A stretch of 63,432 bases of DNA. Source: Muribaculaceae bacterium (GTDB taxonomy: Bacteria > Bacteroidota > Bacteroidia > Bacteroidales > Muribaculaceae). How positions within the stretch are numbered: the first letter of the stretch is position 1; each line of letters starts with the position of its first letter. The translations under genes and the position numbers were made by a program. Positions 36,430-45,900 of this stretch are shown piece after piece. The stretch spans positions 1 through 63,432 of the forward strand of contig BLLX01000005.1 of assembly GCA_011959405.1 (NCBI GenBank), read 5' to 3'. The notes beneath the pieces were generated by a model. It saw only the letters and a list, made by a program, of their open reading frames with translations, was not told the DNA's origin and made no database searches.

Positions 36430-39400
36430 TCAGGGTACAGAGATGTGGATTTTTGCGGATGATGTATTGCCGCTTATGCCGTGAATTTTTACGTATGCGG
36501 CATAATGTCCGGCAGGAACCGTGCGTGAGCCGTTGTTGTCGGTCAGGTTCCAGACGGCAGTGTTGCCTTCTGAGGTAATTCTGGCAACCGGTATGCCGGA
36601 ATGATTTTCTATGATGACCACCGCTTCTGCATCGCTTTCCAGTTCATGTACAATCGAGAAACGGATTTCTTCGGTACTCTCTTCGTCTATGTGAAGTTCG
36701 GATTCCGGGCGTGTTTCTATCCTGAACGACAGATTGGCATCGGTCTGCTGCTGGAGATTGTCTGTGACAGTGAGCGTTAGCTCGTGATTGCCGTTAGGCA
36801 GATTTTCCAGATCCATCACAAGAGTATATTCTCCCGGAGAGGTGCTGTTGATCATATATTGGGGGGTGCCGGTCACGTTTCCGTTATGTGTGAGCCGCAG
36901 ACAGTTGCCGAACTGAGATGAAGTCCTTAATCCTGCCGGAGCGGAAATCGTGGCATGGATGCGCACGCTTTTATCGTGTATGGCCGAGCCGTCATATTCC
37001 GGCGAATTGATATGGAATACAGTGATGGCGGGTGCCGGATAATCTCCGGTTTCTCCCGGTGTATCGGTCATTGTCGCTCCTGTGAGTGATCCGGCTGCTC
37101 GTATTTTGTTGTCGGAGGTGTAAGCATACATTGTGATCCTGTTGCTCTCTCCGGGTCTGATGGAATTCGGAATGAAGCCGGTGACCGAGAAGCGTCCGTT
37201 TCTGACTTCTCCTGTCAGTTCCGTGAGTTGCTCGTGGTCCATTTCTATCTCGGCAATGGTCGACACTGTCGGACTTGATGAATTCGGGGCTGTATTTACG
37301 GCTATGAACGGGTGATCGTATACGGCTATCTTGATTATGCCGTTAAACGAGCCATCAACGTTTCCGTTATAGTCGTTGATTGTGCCTGATAATGTATTTG
37401 ATGATGCGGGGAATAATGTGGCGGCTGCGGCATCGTTGCCATTGACCGCATCGACCGATATGGTCCGGCTGGCCGTGTATAGCGGCAATGCCGGATCGCC
37501 GAAGAAGTTGTAGCACATAGTGTTGCACATCATCGGTTTGTTGTTGGCCAGCAGCATCGCATTATGGGAGTCGAGATATATGTTGCCGAGCATGGTGCCG
37601 TCGGCTGCCGCATAAAGGTCTTTTGTGAACTGTTGGCCGAATGCCGTGTTTCTGTTCTGGTAGACCTGGCGGCCGGCACCGACCATTACTATCGGTCCGC
37701 CGTTGCTCTTGAACAGCATTGCCGCGCTGAGGTTGAGCTTCTGGACGTCGAACGACACGAAATGACACGTTCCGAAAAAGGCTACCGGATAGAGACCCGG
37801 ATGGCTGATGCCGCGTTCGGTTTCCGTGTTCCAGAATTCTCCGAGTTGTTTGTTGCTGCCATGCCCGAAGTATGTCATGAAGCCCACGCCCAGCTGCCTG
37901 GCTTGTGTGATCAGGCTGTTTATACGGCTTATGTCGGAGGATACCGTGCCATACAGGTCGGTACCGGTCGTGCCATACATGTTTTGCGCTGCGCGTATGG
38001 AGGTGAGACGCGGCCCGTAGGCTTCAGCTGCCAGTTTGAGCATGGATTCGGTATCGGCCATGTGCATGTCCTCTTTACGGGTGGCGTAGCCTGACATGAA
38101 CAGGGCTCTGTTGGGGGCGGCGACTGTAGGCGGATTGTCAAGGTAGTCGGCCGCTTTTATGTTGTAGTTGACCGCTTCTGTGATAGATTCGAAAGGCAGG
38201 CGTCCGACGGCAATGGTCATCGGCTGACTCATGATCTTGAAAAACGGGTTGGCAAAGGCGTTGGCGTTTTCTGCCAATGGACCGAGTTTCCCGAAATATG
38301 CGTCGCAGCAGAATGCTCGGGTTACATCATAGTTGCCGTATGAATCTGGACCGGATCCAGCTCCGCCGGATCCTAAGTCTTCATTCTGTGCGGTGATCAG
38401 ATTGGATCCGTCGTTAGTGAGACGGGTATGATTGAAGTTTGTGCCGCTACCGTAAAGAAGCAGGAATTTAAGTTTGCCCGGAGTCCGGTCGTCCAGCAGT
38501 TTCAGGAACCGGCGCACTGCCATGGGGTGATTGTTGCCGGAGGAGAATTCATTGAAAATATCTTCCTGCATTATGACGGCGACATCAAGTCCCTGACGTG
38601 ATATGTGGATTTCGGCCAGTTCTTTGGCGCAGTCGGCGAAGAGAGGAGTGGTGACAATCACCATGTCCGGCGTCTGCATGGCGTGAAGATTCTGAGCCGG
38701 AACAGGCGCTTTTACCACATGCGGTTCTGGAAACGTGGCTATGGGGTTGAATGCGATCAGACGTATGGCGTCCGATGTCCTTCCGAATGCGCCGATGGTT
38801 CCGTTGAGTTCGTGGGATACCACCCGGTGGATATTGTCGACATTCCACACCATTGTTTCCGGTTCGATTCCCGACAAAGAGAAATGTTCATCTTCTCTGA
38901 CATCGAAAAATATCATCTGACGGCTGCTGTCGCCTGTCAGATCGTTTTGCCGCTCATATCTGAAAGCCCACGAGTCAATGGCTGCGAATGAGATGTAGCG
39001 TTTGATATTGCCTGGAAACGATGCTTGGAAAGTGTAGGTGGCGTCGTCGGTTGACGGAAGGCTGACTGCCGCCACTTTGGAGAAGACTCTGAATGCGTCG
39101 TATGTGCCGGCTTTGGACGCTGTCTGGCCCGGGTTGTATGTGATCGAGGACGCTATGGACGGATCGGAGAATGTCAGGGTCAGATAATTGTTGGATGTGG
39201 TGCTGTGTATGCCGCCGCGGTAATCGACAGACGCTGCGGTCGATGCCGGCTTGGTGATATTGATTGAGTATACAGTCGGGTCGGCTCCGATCAGGTTTAG
39301 TCCGAGAAAACTGTTACCTCCTTCTGCCGGAAGGGTGAGATCCTCTTCAAGATATGTGATGCTCTGGTGTGTGGTCCTGACTTCGGCAGTCGGTTGCGAC

Positions 39401-39894
39401 AGGGCAGGGGCAGATATGGAGGAAATGCCTGCCGGAGCAAGCGGAGATGTGTCGCTTAGAAAATATGTCGCTCCTGAGCTGTATGTGTTCCGTTTGCGTT
39501 GAATGAATGGTGAAAGCGTGTTTTCAGGAACAGAATATGTAAACACGTCGGTCGATTCAAGATAACACAACAACTTGTCGCCGACATGAATGGATGAGAC
39601 TTCGGGAAGATCGTCAGGAGCCGTATCTGTGTTATGGTCCATAAGTTGAGCCGCCCCATATCCGTAGACATGCACGTTTTTCGGGTTACTGAAGCCAAGC
39701 TCGCGAAGGCGTTCGTGTGAAAGCTGATATATGCCTTCTTCATCTATATGGATTTTAATCCATAAGCCGGAACTGAGTGATGAGGAGCGGACAGGGGAGA
39801 GGGTAGGGGACACATCATTGTTGACTGCGGCTGCTGTGGCGAAAGCCGTTGCCACAGCCATGGCTGATGATACGATTGCTTGCAGTTTGTTCAT
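36430..39894 (-). CDS. porU: Type IX secretion system sortase PorU (gingipain family C25)
   Basis: Cell-surface cysteine-protease-like sortase that removes the C-terminal signal from type IX cargo and attaches the cargo to lipopolysaccharide. It has an N-terminal export signal, a beta-rich propeptide-like half, then a C25 caspase-like domain (about residues 400-780). The catalytic His is in MTYFGHGSN and the Cys in FFGTCHFVSFD. The C-terminal third is Ig-like beta-sandwich. Its 1154 residues are close to the Porphyromonas gingivalis protein. It lies 23 bases after the FAH-like gene. The usual partner porV is not adjacent. Two proteins in this window carry tails it could process. Confidence 0.9.
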   Translation of the reverse strand: MNKLQAIVSSAMAVATAFATAAAVNNDVSPTLSPVRSSSLSSGLWIKIHIDEEGIYQLSHERLRELGFSNPKNVHVYGYGAAQLMDHNTDTAPDDLPEVSSIHVGDKLLCYLESTDVFTYSVPENTLSPFIQRKRNTYSSGATYFLSDTSPLAPAGISSISAPALSQPTAEVRTTHQSITYLEEDLTLPAEGGNSFLGLNLIGADPTVYSINITKPASTAASVDYRGGIHSTTSNNYLTLTFSDPSIASSITYNPGQTASKAGTYDAFRVFSKVAAVSLPSTDDATYTFQASFPGNIKRYISFAAIDSWAFRYERQNDLTGDSSRQMIFFDVREDEHFSLSGIEPETMVWNVDNIHRVVSHELNGTIGAFGRTSDAIRLIAFNPIATFPEPHVVKAPVPAQNLHAMQTPDMVIVTTPLFADCAKELAEIHISRQGLDVAVIMQEDIFNEFSSGNNHPMAVRRFLKLLDDRTPGKLKFLLLYGSGTNFNHTRLTNDGSNLITAQNEDLGSGGAGSGPDSYGNYDVTRAFCCDAYFGKLGPLAENANAFANPFFKIMSQPMTIAVGRLPFESITEAVNYNIKAADYLDNPPTVAAPNRALFMSGYATRKEDMHMADTESMLKLAAEAYGPRLTSIRAAQNMYGTTGTDLYGTVSSDISRINSLITQARQLGVGFMTYFGHGSNKQLGEFWNTETERGISHPGLYPVAFFGTCHFVSFDVQKLNLSAAMLFKSNGGPIVMVGAGRQVYQNRNTAFGQQFTKDLYAAADGTMLGNIYLDSHNAMLLANNKPMMCNTMCYNFFGDPALPLYTASRTISVDAVNGNDAAAATLFPASSNTLSGTINDYNGNVDGSFNGIIKIAVYDHPFIAVNTAPNSSSPTVSTIAEIEMDHEQLTELTGEVRNGRFSVTGFIPNSIRPGESNRITMYAYTSDNKIRAAGSLTGATMTDTPGETGDYPAPAITVFHINSPEYDGSAIHDKSVRIHATISAPAGLRTSSQFGNCLRLTHNGNVTGTPQYMINSTSPGEYTLVMDLENLPNGNHELTLTVTDNLQQQTDANLSFRIETRPESELHIDEESTEEIRFSIVHELESDAEAVVIIENHSGIPVARITSEGNTAVWNLTDNNGSRTVPAGHYAAYVKIHGISGNTSSAKIHISVP

Positions 39895-39917
39895 CGTTGT
39901 GTGTGATGTGGCATGTG

Positions 39918-40367
39918 TTACTTTATATTGAAAGATAAGGCCATTGAGTTGTCAAGATACAGTTCCACGTGAGAGTCTATTGTTGCCGGGTTCGCCTTAA
40001 AGGATTCAAGCGGCATGGCTATTATATCTCCGGTTTTTAGAGTGACTATTTTGCTCGCTTCTGCAATAAAACTGTCGAATCCGAAATCTGCCATGTCGTA
40101 CATGGTGCCGTTGATATTCATAATGTTTTCTGTCAGCGGCATCCAGTCTCCGGCAATGGCAGCTCCGTCCATGCACTGGCTCCACTGTGGGGCCTGCGGG
40201 CTTGAACAGGATGGAAGCCACAGCAGGGTTCTGGCATCATAATAACGAGATGCGAATTTTGGCTGTATACACTTGCCCAGCCTGCTTATGCGCACGGCCA
40301 GCGCTACGGACCACTGCCAGTTATCACCGAAATCAGGCACGAACCATGGCTGACGGTTGCGTGCCAT
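39918..40367 (-). CDS. FAH-like protein lacking metal ligands, between rex and porU
   Basis: Short protein (149 residues from the first ATG) with recognisable pieces of the fumarylacetoacetate hydrolase fold: QPWFVPDF, VALAVRISRLGK, FASRYYDA, CMDGAAIAGDWMPL and VTLKTGDIIAMPLE. The acidic metal ligands of active FAH enzymes (ExE before the RLGK strand and the later Asp) are missing, so it is probably not an enzyme of that class. The frame stays open upstream of the ATG to about 40457 and reads TIIKDTSPAGFHTIVDSAM, which looks protein-like; a CTG at 40425-40427, overlapping the rex stop, is a possible non-standard start. It sits in the probable rex-porU transcript. Function unknown. Confidence 0.6.
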   Translation of the reverse strand: MARNRQPWFVPDFGDNWQWSVALAVRISRLGKCIQPKFASRYYDARTLLWLPSCSSPQAPQWSQCMDGAAIAGDWMPLTENIMNINGTMYDMADFGFDSFIAEASKIVTLKTGDIIAMPLESFKANPATIDSHVELYLDNSMALSFNIK

Positions 40368-40423
40368 AGCGGAATCTACTATGGTGTGAAATCCTGCCGG
40401 TGATGTGTCTTTGATTATAGTTT

Positions 40424-41101
40424 TCAGTTTTCGTTGCGTTTTTGTTGCTCCAGACGGTTATACATCAGTGCAAGGTGTGAGTAAATCGAAGTGTCCTGAA
40501 TCACGATTCCTTGGCGTGCGCGCAATCTCAGAGGTGAAAAGTTCCACAATGCCTTCACTCCGGCGTTGACCGCTGCATCGGCTGCTGCCTGGGCCTGGTC
40601 CGGCGGGACTGTTATGATTCCTATTTTCGCACCAAGCCGCGACACCGTTTTCTGCATGGCTTCAATGTGATATACCGGAATCCGGTCCGACATATGTGCT
40701 CCTATCTTGTCCGGATCTATATCGAATCCGGCTACTATGTTAAGTCCGTAGCGTGTGAGACCGGAATCCTGAATAAGAGCGGCGCCAAGACTTCCTACTC
40801 CGATTATTACAGCCGGGTGCTGTCTTTCGAATTCCAGAAAATCCTTAAGCGTGTTCTCCAGCTCCACCACATCATAACCAATGCGCGTTTTCCCTCTGAT
40901 ATTCAGAAATGACAGGTCCTTTGCTATTTGAGAAGAGTCTACGTTCAAATGCTTTGAGATCTGAGTAGACGATACATTCTCTACTCCCTGCGCACGCAAC
41001 TGGCACACGTATGCCAGATACCATGGCAGGCGTTGAAGCGTGGGTTCCGGCAGAAGATCACGTATGACGGATGTCTGACCCGTTTTAGTGTCGTTACTCA
41101 T
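40424..41101 (-). CDS. rex: Redox-sensing transcriptional repressor Rex
   Basis: Senses the NADH/NAD+ ratio and represses fermentation and respiration genes when NADH is low. N-terminal winged helix (about 15-85: LPWYLAYVCQLRAQG, STQISKHLNVDSSQIAKDLSFL) and a C-terminal Rossmann domain with VIIGVGSLGAALI for NADH, ending in a domain-swap helix (YSHLALMYNRLEQ). Length 225 is typical. Pyruvate formate-lyase genes are classic targets in other bacteria and lie about 10 kb away here, but I find no full Rex operator in front of pflB. Confidence 0.95.
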   Translation of the reverse strand: MSNDTKTGQTSVIRDLLPEPTLQRLPWYLAYVCQLRAQGVENVSSTQISKHLNVDSSQIAKDLSFLNIRGKTRIGYDVVELENTLKDFLEFERQHPAVIIGVGSLGAALIQDSGLTRYGLNIVAGFDIDPDKIGAHMSDRIPVYHIEAMQKTVSRLGAKIGIITVPPDQAQAAADAAVNAGVKALWNFSPLRLRARQGIVIQDTSIYSHLALMYNRLEQQKRNEN

Positions 41102-41144
41102 AAATCGGATTTATGTCAATTTGGCTCTGTGTTGTATGAATATG

Positions 41145-41152
41145 CAAAGATA
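41145..41152 (-). promoter_or_regulatory. -7 promoter box for rex
   Basis: The minus strand reads TATCTTTG. The leader to the rex ATG is about 37 bases. GTTG occurs near the -33 position (41174-41177). It diverges from the sulfatase promoter. Confidence 0.6.
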
Positions 41153-41253
41153 GGGAGAATCCATGAGATTATTCAACTGTTTTGCCAATAAAGTGATATT
41201 TCGATCAGTTCATTAAAATAGCATAAAAATATAGAAGGATAATGGGATTTTTC

Positions 41254-41261
41254 TAAATTTG
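41254..41261 (+). promoter_or_regulatory. -7 promoter box for the sulfatase gene
   Basis: TAAATTTG matches the consensus exactly, about 21 bases before the ATG at 41283. No -33 TTTG is visible. Confidence 0.55.
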
Positions 41262-41282
41262 TACGAACCATTCACTATTATC

Positions 41283-42830
41283 ATGTCTCGAATTGCAAAA
41301 ATTCTCATGTGTTTCTCCAGTGTGGCGATTACTGCCGCCGCAACAGGGCAAGATTTATCCGGACGTCCTAATATTCTATTGTTTATGGTTGATGATATGG
41401 GATGGCAGGATACATCCGTGAAATTCACACCGCAGCGCACCGATAACAATTGTAAATATACAACACTGCATATGGAACGGCTTGCAGGAAGCGGCATGGT
41501 ATTTACTCAGGCTTACGCATGTGCTATCAGCTCTCCCTCACGATGCAGCATGCTCACCGGTGTAAACGCGGCGCGTCATGGAGTCACAAACTGGACACTT
41601 CATCGCGACAAAGCTGAGGATGGGCTGTGTGACTCCATTGTTATGCCGTCATGGAATTATAATGGAATAAGCCGAGTCCCGGGTATAAATAATACATTTG
41701 TTGGCCCTTCTTTTGTGCAGGAACTTAAAGATAACGGGTACCATACCATACATGTGGGAAAGGCTCATTTCGGAGCATTCGATACTCCGGGAGAAGATCC
41801 TCATCACTGGGGATTTGAAGTGAATGTAGCCGGTACTGCCGCAGGTGGACTCGCCACATATCTCAGCGAGTATAATTACGGTCATGACAAATCTGGAAAT
41901 AAACTTGCTGCAAATGCTATTGAAGACCTTGAAAAGTATTGGGGAACCGGGACTTTTGCCACTGAGGCTTTGACGCATGAGGCCATCAAGGCTCTTGACA
42001 AGGCGAAAAAATACAATCAGCCATGGTTTCTTTATATGTCACACTATGCAGTGCATGTGCCTGTCGACCGTGACCCGCGATTTTTTCAAAAACATCTTGA
42101 TCGCGGTCTTTCGGCAAAAGAAGCTGCATACGTATCATTGATAGAAGGTGTGGACAAAAGTCTGGGTGACTTGCTGGACTGGGTGGATGAGAACGGATGT
42201 GCGGACAACACTATAATTATATTTATGAGTGATAACGGAGGGCTGGCCGCTTCTTCGGAGTGGAGGGGTGGGGAACTTCATACTCAGAATGCCCCGTTGC
42301 GTTCAGGAAAAGGCTCGTTGTTGGAGGGTGGCATACGTGAACCTATGATTGTGAGGTGGCCTGGACGCACTTCTCCTGGGGCTGTCTGCGGCCAGTATGT
42401 AATGATCGAGGACTTTTATCCGTCTATTCTTGATATGGCAGGTATTGATTCGGATAAATCGGGACATTATGGCCACACGATTGACGGAATAAGTTTCGTT
42501 CCGTTGATTGACGGGACCGGTGACCCCTCGTCAGACCGTGCTTTGATTTGGAATTATCCGCATATATGGGGGCTTGCCGGACCAGGCATTGATCTTAACT
42601 GTGCCATCCGCAAAAATCAGTGGAAGTTGATCTACAATTATGTGACCCAGACCAAAGAACTTTATAATATAGAGACAGATATAAGCGAGAGCCGTGATAT
42701 GGCGGCGGAATTACCGGACATAGTGAAAGCTCTGTCAGATGAACTCGGCAACAGGCTGCGTGAGTCCGGAGCGATGCGCCCTTCGGTAAAATCAACCGGC
42801 AGACCTTGTCCGTGGCCGGACGAAGTATGA
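41283..42830 (+). CDS. Secreted Ser-type sulfatase
   Basis: Exported sulfatase of 515 residues, presumably removing sulfate from host glycans or glycosaminoglycans. Signal peptide MSRIAKILMCFSSVAITAAATG, then the metal-binding NILLFMVDDMGWQD and the maturation motif SSPSRCSMLTG, where the first Ser is the residue converted to formylglycine by an anaerobic sulfatase-maturating enzyme. C-terminal blocks (MSDNGGLAASSEWRGGELHTQNAPLRSGKG, quoted in part by its key DN and K residues) fit the S1 family. The maturase is not in the window. It lies beside a sialidase, and both act on sulfated, sialylated mucin. I take the ATG at 41283; an in-frame start at 41259 falls within the promoter box. Confidence 0.9.
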   Translation: MSRIAKILMCFSSVAITAAATGQDLSGRPNILLFMVDDMGWQDTSVKFTPQRTDNNCKYTTLHMERLAGSGMVFTQAYACAISSPSRCSMLTGVNAARHGVTNWTLHRDKAEDGLCDSIVMPSWNYNGISRVPGINNTFVGPSFVQELKDNGYHTIHVGKAHFGAFDTPGEDPHHWGFEVNVAGTAAGGLATYLSEYNYGHDKSGNKLAANAIEDLEKYWGTGTFATEALTHEAIKALDKAKKYNQPWFLYMSHYAVHVPVDRDPRFFQKHLDRGLSAKEAAYVSLIEGVDKSLGDLLDWVDENGCADNTIIIFMSDNGGLAASSEWRGGELHTQNAPLRSGKGSLLEGGIREPMIVRWPGRTSPGAVCGQYVMIEDFYPSILDMAGIDSDKSGHYGHTIDGISFVPLIDGTGDPSSDRALIWNYPHIWGLAGPGIDLNCAIRKNQWKLIYNYVTQTKELYNIETDISESRDMAAELPDIVKALSDELGNRLRESGAMRPSVKSTGRPCPWPDEV

Positions 42831-42869
42831 CGGTGAGTTCTTTTTGGGGTTGCATTTGATATGGTAATG

Positions 42870-42904
42870 TTAAAGAGGGGTGCCTGACAGGCACCCCTCT
42901 TTAA
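42870..42904. terminator. Bidirectional terminator between sulfatase and sialidase
   Basis: A perfect 16-bp inverted repeat (42870-42885 with 42889-42904) carries terminal A and T runs on both sides. It lies between two convergent genes and can end both transcripts. Confidence 0.9.
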
Positions 42905-42930
42905 TTGTGTTTATGCTAATCTGGTTAGGG

Positions 42931-45900
42931 TTATTTGCGGATGAATGCTTTGGATGTCTTGTTGCCTTGACGGACAATGTAGATTCCGGGCACAAGGTCG
43001 GATGCTCCGACTTTTACTCCCTGCATGTTAAAGTATTCGTAAGAGTCGTTTTCGCCGTCGATTGTCAGATCTGTTATGGCTGAACGTTCCGAGAACTCGG
43101 CTTCAATCGTCATGTCGCCTGCCACGGTCACCATGGTGATGTAGCAAGTGCCGGTAGAGTTGGGCCATTCTTTCACGTAGTCGGTTACATCTGTGGACGT
43201 TTCGCCATCGGAGAGGATGGCCGAAACCAGATCTTCGCCTTCTGCGGGCATGAAGAACAGGTACAGGTCGCTGCCGTATGGGATGGCGTCTCCGTCATTG
43301 TAACGGGAACCGGCGGGAGTCTCCAGAGTATCTTCATCGATAGACGACCATGCTTCTACTGTGCCTTTGCCTTTGATTGCGGCGTGATAGGTATATTGTA
43401 TGGTCTGGAACTTGACAGCGATTGATGTGGCTTCAGTGATCTTGACCGTGCAGCTGTTGTCTGTAAGCTCGGCTGCAGTGCCGTTTATTTCTACGGCCTG
43501 CACCTGCATGCCTGCGTCGGCAATGGCGGTAACGGTTAGTACTGATTCGGGAGATACAGCCTGTCCGCTTACGATCTCTTCATCGTTGACCATGAAAGTT
43601 GCGCTGCCGCCTTCGGAAACGCTGTAAGTGACATTATAGCCGAAATGAGCAGTGAAAGTTTCATCTGTTTCTCCGGTGTAGGTATATACGGTTTCCGCAG
43701 ATATAACTTCGTTAGCGGCATTCGTCCAGTTGATGAAGCCGGCACCTTCTGCAGGAGTGGCTTCAACGGTCACCGCCTTCTGGGCAGTTGTCACAGTGTT
43801 GCTCTCTGATACGGGATCGGTGATGGCCACTGAGCCGAGAGTGTCATTGTTGCTTGCCACAGTGATTGTGCGTGCCTGTTCGTAGTCGTTGCTCTGAATC
43901 TGGATTGAGAAGTCGAAACAAGCCTTGCCCTGTTCGGTGCCGACATCGTTAAGCGGGGCACAGGGGTTGACATTGCTCCATGCCAGACGGAAGCGTGCGC
44001 GATATACGCCGGGGGCGAGATCAGAGGGGATCGTGAACGATGGCAGACCACCGTTGACAACGTTCTTATGCGAGGAACTTTGTTTTTCACCAAGGCTGTT
44101 GTACCAAGTGGTATTGCCGTCGACGCTGTAGCAGTTGAATGTCACAAGATCGCCGTTGGCTATGGCTTTGGTTTCGTCAACGTCAAATTCGCCGTCGCGG
44201 CCATAGTCTATATAGAAATAGGAGTGCTGCCATTCGCCGGCACCTTCTGTCACATTCACGGTGACGGTGTTGCCCGCCATTGTGGTGAACACTGTGCTGG
44301 TGCGGTCGGTGAATCCTTTGCCGGCGCCATTGCCTTGTACAGACTGCTGGTTGCCTTCGTTGTCGGATATCACAAGAGTGGTGACATATCGGCCCGTACC
44401 GGGTGTGCCTGTCGGTATGCAGTATTCCACAGGTGCGTAAGGATCGCGTTCAAACGATGCGCTTACCGTCACATCTTCGTTCACTACGAAAGTGTAGTCG
44501 TCGATAGGTGTGCCGTTCACAAGCACTTCTTTCAGGATATAGTTGTAGGCCGGTGTAGCTACAACCGTAAGGGATGTGCCGCCTTGCACCTTGCGGCCGG
44601 AGACCATCTTGTTCTCGCCGTCGAATACTTCGAGGGTGCCATAGGCGGGATCGGGAGTGGTGATGGTGAGAGTGTAGCCGGGAGCGTTTTCGGGGAAGCC
44701 GACAAGTGTGGCCGTATGTCCGTTGCCTGAAATATCAGTAACGGAAAGACCGTTTATTTCTGCGAAGTCGTAGGCTGCTATTACGTTTTTGCCGGTAAGA
44801 GGAGCATTGGCTGATGCGTCTGCCGTAACATCGGATGCGGAAAGAGCGTCGCGATATATGCGCACATCGTCGATCTGGCCTTTCACAAATGCAGTGAGGT
44901 CTTCCGGAGAAAACTTCTGATTGTCGGCCATTATATAGTTTGCGCCGACAAGAATATCTGCGTATGAGGGGATTGCTGAGTTGCTGCTTACGGTTGGCGG
45001 CTGAGGTGTGGCTACACCGTCAACATAGAATGCGGAGGATGTGCCTGAATAAACCCAGCACAGGTGATGCCATTCGTCGGTCGATATGTGCTTGCCTGCG
45101 TTGTGGTGCTTGGCGTTCCATGAACTGCCCGGATAGTTGAAGCTTACAGATGTGTTGGCCGGTACTGTATATATGGCCCAGCCGGACACATCGTTGTTAT
45201 TGCGGTTAGCGTAGTTTCTTACACGGTTGGAAATGAGGGTCTGTGTGTCCTGTTGGGTGAGTTTGGCACGGAGTGACACGGTTATTGTCCCGCCGGCAGG
45301 GATGTTGAAATCCTCGGAATTGGGGATCATCATGTACCGTTTTCCATCAAGATTGAGGGTGCCGTCGTACACGGGATCCTGAGAGGGCTTGTCGGCTCCG
45401 TCGGTAAGCCAGTCAAGGGTAAACTTCATGAAATAAAGGCGGAATCCGTCTTCTCCGGGGATGTTGCTGTCCCATTTGCCTTCTTCCACGAAGCAGCCTA
45501 TGCTTCCGTCGGGAAGAACTGTCAGTGAGGAATATGCCGAGTAGTTGTCGATGAGCTTTTTGCATACCGGCCATGTCTCGCCTTCGTCGTATGACAGGTA
45601 GATGGATACGTCACGACGGGTCGATGAGTTTGCGGGAAGAGAATGCAGCATGCGTGTCTGGCCGTCGGCCGAAGGATAGACGATGATGTCGCCGTTGCAA
45701 TCAGGCTCAATGAGATCGCTGACTTTGGTGGCTGCAGACCATGTGACGCCGCCGTCGGTCGATTTGGAGAAACGGCGCTGACCGGGGGTGCGGATGCTCA
45801 TGATGAGAGTGCCGTCGGATGTTTCCACCAACTTGGATTCATTGCCGTTGCCTGCGGCAGGAATTCTGGTCGGTGCGTTCAGCACTTGCCATGTCTCGCC

